Below, piece by piece: positions 20,347 through 25,074 of a stretch of DNA of 25,074 nucleotides (within the stretch, counting starts at the first letter, position 1; each line of letters starts with the position of its first letter). The notes beneath the pieces are model-generated. The model worked only from the letters and a program-made list of their open reading frames with translations, was not told where the DNA came from and did no database searches. The DNA lies in assembly GCA_029861485.1 (NCBI GenBank), contig JAOTZF010000004.1, positions 1 through 25,074 of the forward strand. The letters run 5' to 3'. The position numbers and the translations under genes are program-made. Origin of the DNA: Thermoleophilia bacterium (GTDB lineage: Bacteria; Actinomycetota; Thermoleophilia; Miltoncostaeales; Miltoncostaeaceae).

Positions 20347-20597
20347 CCGCCGGAGACCGGGAGAATGAGAGCGACCTCGTCGCCGTCTCGCAGGACGGCG
20401 CCCGGCAGCGTCCACTGCCGGTTGATCGCGTAACGGGTCGCCTTCGGTAGGCCGAGCTCCTGCACTGCGTCGGGCAGATGGCCCCAGACTGCGCCGGCCG
20501 GCGTCCCGCTGGTGAGGGAGAGCTCGATGTGGTCGGTGCCCGCCGCCTCCTTCATGGACGCGAAGAGACGGACCGTAACGCTGATCTGCCCGGGCAC
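20343..20597 (-). CDS. moaD: Molybdopterin synthase small (sulfur-carrier) subunit MoaD
   Basis: MoaD is a ubiquitin-like sulfur carrier whose C-terminal glycine becomes a thiocarboxylate. From GTG 20595-20597 the protein has 84 aa, the usual size. It starts ISVTVRLFASMKEAAG with the beta-grasp fold, has YAINRQWTLPG and LRDGDEVALILPVSGG, and ends in the required Gly-Gly (83-84). An upstream ATG at 20714 would add 39 unconserved Arg/Pro-rich residues and reach into the divergent SDR gene, so the GTG is chosen although its ribosome site is weak. First gene of the moaD-moaE-zinc protein-phosphatidyltransferase operon, divergent from the SDR gene 99 bp away. Confidence 0.92.
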   Translation of the reverse strand: MPGQISVTVRLFASMKEAAGTDHIELSLTSGTPAGAVWGHLPDAVQELGLPKATRYAINRQWTLPGAVLRDGDEVALILPVSGG

Positions 20598-20696
20598 AGG
20601 GGCAGGGTATCGCCGAGACTCCGGCCCTGCCGCTGGCCGTGTGGCACCTCGACTGGCGTCGCGGGACATCCGCAAGCCAGATGCGAGGTGCGCCCG

Positions 20697-21569
20697 ATGC
20701 CTCGCTCGCCACACTGGCTCGATCGTGGGCGCGCCCGCTCAGTTGCGGAAGGGGTAGTCACGGAGTCCGCGCGCATAGATGAGCTCGTCAGCCTCGATGG
20801 ACGCACTGCGATCGTCACCGGGGGCGCCATAGGGATCGGTGAGGCGATCGCGCGGCGCCTGGCTGAGGCCGGAGCCGCCGTGATGATCGGCGACATCGAT
20901 GGTGAGGCGGCTGCCGAGACCGCCGCAAGGCTCAGCGACGGCGGGCGTCGCGTTCTCGGCATGGAGGTCGACGTGGCAGACGTCGGTCAAGTGCAGGCGC
21001 TCATCGCGGAGACGCGGTCGCGCTTCGGCGGGGTGGACATCCTGGTCAACAACGCAGGGATCTTTCCCAACCAGCCCATCCACGCCATGGAGCCGGCCGA
21101 CTTCGATCGCGTGATCGCGGTCAATCTGCGCGGCATCTTCCTTTGCACCAAGTATGCCGCCGAGGCGATGGTCGAGCAGGGGCGCGGCGGGCGGATCATC
21201 AACATCACGTCGATCGATGCCCTGCACCCCTCAATGATCGGCCTGGCGCACTACGATGCCTCCAAGCACGGCGCGTGGGGCTTCACGAAGACCAGCGCGC
21301 TGGAACTCGCCCAACACGGCATCTGGGTCAATGCCATCGCACCAGGTGGCGTCGCCACACCGGGGGTCGCGGCGATGCAGGCCGGCTCTGCGACTCCGGA
21401 GGGGGTCGATCCCCAAGCCACGATCGAGGCCTTCCTCGCGTCCATTCCGATGGGCCGCATGGGGGACCCCGACGACATCGGGCGCACTGCCCTGTTCCTG
21501 GCGTCGGACCTCGCGTCCTACTTCACCGGCAGCCAGATCGTCGTCGACGGCGGCGCGCTGCTGACCTGA
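20697..21569 (+). CDS. Short-chain dehydrogenase/reductase (SDR), classical type
   Basis: An NAD(P)-dependent oxidoreductase of 290 aa. It has the cofactor loop TGGAIGIG (41-48), an acidic residue after the second strand (GDIDGE, D66) that favours NAD over NADP, and NNAG at 118-121. The catalytic tetrad is N143-S172-Y186-K190 in YDASK, and the C-terminal FTGSQIVVDGGALL is typical of glucose dehydrogenase/FabG-like SDRs. Substrate cannot be told. ATG 20697 is chosen because GAGGTG lies 6 nt upstream. It gives about 33 residues before the Rossmann strand, longer than usual, and no other canonical start lies closer. ppsA follows 23 nt downstream in the same direction, so an operon is likely. Confidence 0.88.
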   Translation: MPRSPHWLDRGRARSVAEGVVTESARIDELVSLDGRTAIVTGGAIGIGEAIARRLAEAGAAVMIGDIDGEAAAETAARLSDGGRRVLGMEVDVADVGQVQALIAETRSRFGGVDILVNNAGIFPNQPIHAMEPADFDRVIAVNLRGIFLCTKYAAEAMVEQGRGGRIINITSIDALHPSMIGLAHYDASKHGAWGFTKTSALELAQHGIWVNAIAPGGVATPGVAAMQAGSATPEGVDPQATIEAFLASIPMGRMGDPDDIGRTALFLASDLASYFTGSQIVVDGGALLT

Positions 21570-21592
21570 ACCCGAGTGACATGGAGGAGTCG

Positions 21593-23917
21593 ATGAGCCA
21601 CCCGACCGCAGCCCTGCCCGACGCAACGGTCAGCACCGAGGCTTGGGTACGCGAGATCGGCCACGTGGGAAGCGGCGATCTGGCGTTCGCGGGAGGCAAG
21701 GGCGCCAACCTCGGCGAGCTCACCGGGGCCGGACTCGCGGTACCCTCGGGATTCGTCATCGGCGCGCCCGCCTTCGACCATGTCCTTGTCGAGTCGGGCC
21801 TCGGCGAGACGATCGAGCGCTGCCTGGAGGATCTGGAATCGAACGACCCCGAGGCGACTGCCCACGCGGCCGAGGAGCTCCGCGAGCTGATCCACGAGGT
21901 GCCGATCCCCGAGCCCGTGCTGGAGGCCGTGCGCTCTGCGTACACCGATCTGGTCGGCCTGGCGCCGAGTGGGGCGGTCGCGGTTCGCTCGTCCGCCACG
22001 GCGGAGGACTCACCGACCGCCTCGTTCGCCGGCATGAACGAGACCTTCCTCAACGTGATCGGCGAAGACGCCCTGGTCGAAGCGGTGAGATCGTGCTGGG
22101 CATCCCTGTATGGCGCGCGCGCGATCGCGTACCGGCGAAGTCGCGGAATCGGCGAGGCGGGCCTTGGAATTGCCGTCGTAGTGCAACGGCAGATCAACTC
22201 GGCGGTCTCGGGGGTCATGTTCACCGTCGATCCGGCCAGCGGCGACCCCGACAAGATCGTGATCGAGGCCTCATTCGGCTTGGGCGAGAACGTGGTGTCG
22301 GGGCAGGTTACCCCCGATCGCTTCACCTTCTCCAAGGCGCGCGGCGAGATGGTCGACGAGGTCATCGCCGACAAGGACACGCTGATCACCGCGCGCGAGC
22401 GCGGGGGCGTCGAGCGCACGACAGCCGATGAGGCCGACCGCCGGCGTGCCGCGTTGAGCCACCAGCAGGCCACGGCCGTGGCGCATCTCGGAGCACAGAT
22501 CGAGGCGCACTACGACAGCCCTCAGGACACGGAGTGGGCCGTCGACGATGAGGGCCGGATCTGGATGCTCCAGGCGCGACCGGTGACCGCTACCGGCGCG
22601 TGGGCCGCTGAAGCCGACGACCGGTCGGGCGGCGAGGCGATCGTCTCGGGGCTGGGCGCGGCGCCCGGCGAGGCCGTCGGCGTTGCTCGCGTCGTAACCG
22701 ACCCGACCGATGCGGAGCGGCTCAAGGATGGCGAGGTGCTCGTCGCTCGCATGACGGCGCCGGACTGGGCGCCCGCCATGAGGCGCGCGGCGGCGATCGT
22801 GACCGACATGGGCGGCATGACCTGTCACGCGGCGATCGTCGCGCGCGAGTTCGGCGTGCCCTGCATCGTCGGGACGCGCGAGGCCACGGAGCGAATCACC
22901 GACGGCGAGCGCGTGCTCGTGGATGCTTACACCGGGCGGGTACTGCCCGGGGACGCGGCCGTGCAGCGGCCTGCCGCCGCCGCGGCCTCCTCTGCGCCCG
23001 CGACCCCCGTGACCGCGACCAGCGTTCTGCTGAACGTCAGCGAGCCTTCGCTCGCCGATCGGGCGGCGCGCACCGATGCCGACGGGGTGGGCCTGCTGCG
23101 CGCGGAGCTGATGATCCTGGAGGCGCTCGGGGGCAGGCATCCGAAGCTCGTCATCGAGGAGCAGGGTGAGGACGCGCTCGTGAAGCGGCTCTCGGGGGCA
23201 ATCGGCCAGGTGGCTCGCGCCTTCGCGCCGCGACCGGTGACCTACCGCACCTACGACTTTCGCTCAAACGAGTTCCGCGGGCTCGCCGGCGGTGATCGCT
23301 TCGAGCCTGAGGAGGCCAACCCGATGATCGGCTACCGGGGGGCGCTGAGGTACAGCCGCGACCCCGAGTCGCTGCGGCCCGAGCTGCGGGCCATCGCCCG
23401 GCTGTGGGACGAGGGCGTCCGGAACCTCCACGTGATGATTCCCTTCGTGCGAACGCCCGACGAGTTCGCGGCGGCGCGCGATCTGCTGGACGACGCCGGC
23501 CTGATGGACCGCCCGGGCTTCGAGTTGTGGGTGATGGCCGAGGTGCCTTCGGTCTTGTTCCACCTCCCGAGCTACGCGGAGCTCGGCGCGCGAGGGATAT
23601 CGATCGGGTCCAACGATCTGACCCAGCTCATGCTCGGGGCCGATCGCGACTCGGAGCTGCTCGCTGATACGTTCGACGAGCGCGACCACGCGGTGGTGGC
23701 GGCGATCGAGATGCTGATTCGCTCGGCAAGGGAGCTCGGCCTTCGCACCTCCATCTGCGGCCAGGCTCCGTCGGTGCACCCCGGATATGCGGACCTGCTG
23801 GTGCGCGTCGGTATCGACGCCATCTCCGTGACGATCGACGCTCTCGATCGCACCCGTCGCAACGTCGCCGCCGCCGAGCGGCGCCTCCTGCTGGAGGCGG
23901 CCCGCCGTCAGGCCTGA
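21593..23917 (+). CDS. ppsA: Phosphoenolpyruvate synthase (pyruvate, water dikinase)
   Basis: Makes PEP from pyruvate and ATP, giving AMP and phosphate, for gluconeogenesis. The 774-aa protein has the three expected parts. The N-terminal ATP-grasp domain begins FAGGKGANLGELTGAGLAVP and has AVRSSATAEDSPTASFAGM and VVVQRQINSAVSGVMFTVDP. The swivelling phosphohistidine domain has GGMTCHAAIVAREFGVPC (His412). The PEP-binding TIM barrel has MAEVPSVLF, ISIGSNDLTQLMLGADRD and SICGQAPS (Cys722). Length matches E. coli PpsA (792). ATG 21593 is favoured because GGAGG sits 5 nt upstream; ATG 21581 in frame is also possible. The Ala/Pro-rich stretch at about 460-478 is a domain linker. Confidence 0.95.
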   Translation: MSHPTAALPDATVSTEAWVREIGHVGSGDLAFAGGKGANLGELTGAGLAVPSGFVIGAPAFDHVLVESGLGETIERCLEDLESNDPEATAHAAEELRELIHEVPIPEPVLEAVRSAYTDLVGLAPSGAVAVRSSATAEDSPTASFAGMNETFLNVIGEDALVEAVRSCWASLYGARAIAYRRSRGIGEAGLGIAVVVQRQINSAVSGVMFTVDPASGDPDKIVIEASFGLGENVVSGQVTPDRFTFSKARGEMVDEVIADKDTLITARERGGVERTTADEADRRRAALSHQQATAVAHLGAQIEAHYDSPQDTEWAVDDEGRIWMLQARPVTATGAWAAEADDRSGGEAIVSGLGAAPGEAVGVARVVTDPTDAERLKDGEVLVARMTAPDWAPAMRRAAAIVTDMGGMTCHAAIVAREFGVPCIVGTREATERITDGERVLVDAYTGRVLPGDAAVQRPAAAAASSAPATPVTATSVLLNVSEPSLADRAARTDADGVGLLRAELMILEALGGRHPKLVIEEQGEDALVKRLSGAIGQVARAFAPRPVTYRTYDFRSNEFRGLAGGDRFEPEEANPMIGYRGALRYSRDPESLRPELRAIARLWDEGVRNLHVMIPFVRTPDEFAAARDLLDDAGLMDRPGFELWVMAEVPSVLFHLPSYAELGARGISIGSNDLTQLMLGADRDSELLADTFDERDHAVVAAIEMLIRSARELGLRTSICGQAPSVHPGYADLLVRVGIDAISVTIDALDRTRRNVAAAERRLLLEAARRQA

Positions 23918-23968
23918 GCACCGCGGGGTGGCGCCGATCGAAGATCGCGGAACCTGCGCGTGAGGCGG

Positions 23969-23980
23969 CTGGCTAGCCAG
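23969..23980. promoter_or_regulatory. 12-bp perfect palindrome in the leader of the acyltransferase gene
   Basis: CTGGCTAGCCAG is a perfect 12-bp palindrome lying 37 bp upstream of the ATG at 24018 and 51 bp after the ppsA stop. It could be a dimeric repressor site or part of a transcription end; no T-run follows and no promoter boxes are clear. The rest of the 100-bp gap shows only short chance-level repeats. Confidence 0.35.
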
Positions 23981-24017
23981 TAGTGGGTATGCGCCCCACC
24001 GTCGAGCTGGTACCCAT

Positions 24018-25074
24018 ATGTCAGACATGAGCTCGACACCGGCCCCATCGTCGCCGAGTCGCGGAGCATCCACCGCGATCGACGCGCACCTCACGCGCGA
24101 GTGGACGGCCCTCGCCGACCGCGTGGGCGCTCCGCCCTCGCTCTACCCTCAGTACGTGCAGGCATGGGCGCGCTGCTACGCACCGGACGCGAAGATCGAG
24201 GTCGCGACGGCGTGGGAAGGTGACCGACTGGCTGGCGTCATGCCGCTCGCCCTCCACGAGGACGGGCGAGCCACCGGCATGGCCGAGGCCGAGGACTTTG
24301 GCATCGTGGCCGTCGACACCGCAACGGCGACGACGGTTGCCGCGTCCGCACTCGAGCTCGACGCGCGCCCCTTCGTCCTGGCGCCGCTGATTGCTGGCGG
24401 CGACGCGGTAGCCGCCCTCACCAAGGCTGCGGGCCAAAGTGGCCACAGCGTCGCCACTCGCCGGGTGGCCGACCGGCCGATGGTCGACACGGCCGGCACG
24501 TGGGATGACTACTGGGCCGAGCGCGGCGGCAAGCTCCGGGGCGAGGTGCGGCGAGTCCGCCGTCGTCTCGAGGAGACGGGCGAGCTCACGGAGGATTCCG
24601 GCTTGGAGATCGACGACCTCGAGGCGTTGCTCGCCGAGTGCATGGATCTCGAGGCGAGCGGTTGGAAAGGGGAGCAGGGCAGCGCCCTTGCCCAGCGCGA
24701 GCACGAGCGCGCGCTGTATCTGGCGCTGGCCCGCTGGAGCGCCGAGCGCGGCTGGCTACGCGTGCCGACCCTGCGGCTGGACGGCGCTCCGATCGCCTTC
24801 CAGTTCAACGTCGAGGCTCACGGCGTGAAGTACGGCCTGAAGATGGGTTACGCGCGGGAGCTGAGGAAGTTCGCTCCGGGAATGCTGCTGCTGGCGACCG
24901 AGATCGAGCGCGCCTTCGGCGATCCGGCGATCGAGCTCTACGACCTCGAGGGGGACATGTCGGAGGCGTACAAGGCGCGTTGGGCGACTTCCAGCCGTGA
25001 GTACATCGAGCTGACCCTGTTCTCGCCGACCGCGGCCGGTCGGGCCGCGTGGCTCGTCCAGTCCCGACTGAGGC
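24018..25074 (+). CDS. GNAT/FemAB-like acyltransferase (Acetyltransf_6 type), 3' end outside window
   Basis: The visible 352 residues read as two GNAT-like halves, as in the CelD/BioF2-like group. The N-terminal half has LTREWTALADRV, then SLYPQYVQAWARCYAP. The C-terminal acetyltransferase domain has RGGKLRGEVRRVRRRLEE, WKGEQGSAL, LRLDGAPIAFQFNVEA and GMLLLATEIERAF, and ends with IELYDLEGDMSEAYKARW, a pattern typical of this family. Such proteins transfer acyl or aminoacyl groups in envelope polysaccharide or peptidoglycan synthesis; the substrate here is unknown. ATG 24018 and ATG 24027 are both possible starts, with no good ribosome site. The reading frame is open at the window edge. Confidence 0.8.
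   Translation, partial: MSDMSSTPAPSSPSRGASTAIDAHLTREWTALADRVGAPPSLYPQYVQAWARCYAPDAKIEVATAWEGDRLAGVMPLALHEDGRATGMAEAEDFGIVAVDTATATTVAASALELDARPFVLAPLIAGGDAVAALTKAAGQSGHSVATRRVADRPMVDTAGTWDDYWAERGGKLRGEVRRVRRRLEETGELTEDSGLEIDDLEALLAECMDLEASGWKGEQGSALAQREHERALYLALARWSAERGWLRVPTLRLDGAPIAFQFNVEAHGVKYGLKMGYARELRKFAPGMLLLATEIERAFGDPAIELYDLEGDMSEAYKARWATSSREYIELTLFSPTAAGRAAWLVQSRLR

Noticed and set aside
1..25074. Defence system, CRISPR array, prophage, biosynthetic cluster, tRNA or rRNA
   Set aside because: None of the genes or repeats belong to such systems; the region is core chromosome apart from the envelope and propeller genes.

Overview
The window is about 25 kb of GC-rich bacterial chromosome. 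Genes are densely packed, there are many GTG starts and ATGA/GTGA overlaps, and there is almost no mobile or foreign DNA. The gene set (PPK1, RsmI-MetG-TatD-KsgA-IspE block, principal sigma factor, FolE2/MptA-type GTP cyclohydrolase, PlsY, PgsA, LCP protein, FmdB protein) suggests an actinobacterium, perhaps a deep-branching Thermoleophilia/Solirubrobacterales-like lineage. That placement is an inference from overall character, not a measured one.

Layout. 1-869 (-): 5' part of ppk1, cut by the window edge. 984-6127 (-): housekeeping operon rsmI > metG > tatD > ksgA > ispE > small membrane protein, with genes overlapping or 7-9 nt apart, closed by a clear intrinsic terminator at 918-950. 6171-8032 (+): LCP (LytR-CpsA-Psr) cell-wall ligase coupled to an unknown secreted protein. 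8055-10215 (-): principal sigma factor > TIGR04282-type glycosyltransferase > FmdB/Ruc-like zinc protein. The last of these has its own promoter and a CIRCE-like heat-shock operator lying inside the 3' end of the glycosyltransferase gene. 10362-11342 (+): folE2/mptA. 11339-12489 (-): pgsA > plsY phospholipid genes.

12705-17177 (+) is the least ordinary part. It holds two tandem paralogous secreted proteins of 718 and 717 aa, each apparently a seven-bladed beta-propeller closed by an N-terminal strand, followed by three copies of a short helical module with four conserved cysteines. I recognise no named family. Each gene is followed by a strong hairpin terminator.

17229-18689 (+): mercuric-reductase/lipoamide-dehydrogenase-like flavoprotein, convergent with and overlapping an operon on the - strand (moaD > moaE > small putative zinc-finger protein > CDP-alcohol phosphatidyltransferase, 20597-18669). 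20697-23917 (+): SDR dehydrogenase > phosphoenolpyruvate synthase. 24018-end (+): GNAT/FemAB-like acyltransferase, cut by the window edge.

Three well-supported genes (tatD, ksgA, the CDP-alcohol phosphatidyltransferase) have no ATG/GTG/TTG at the place where homology or coding signal begins. ATA or CTG starts fit best. I saw no tRNA, rRNA, CRISPR array, insertion sequence or phage gene.
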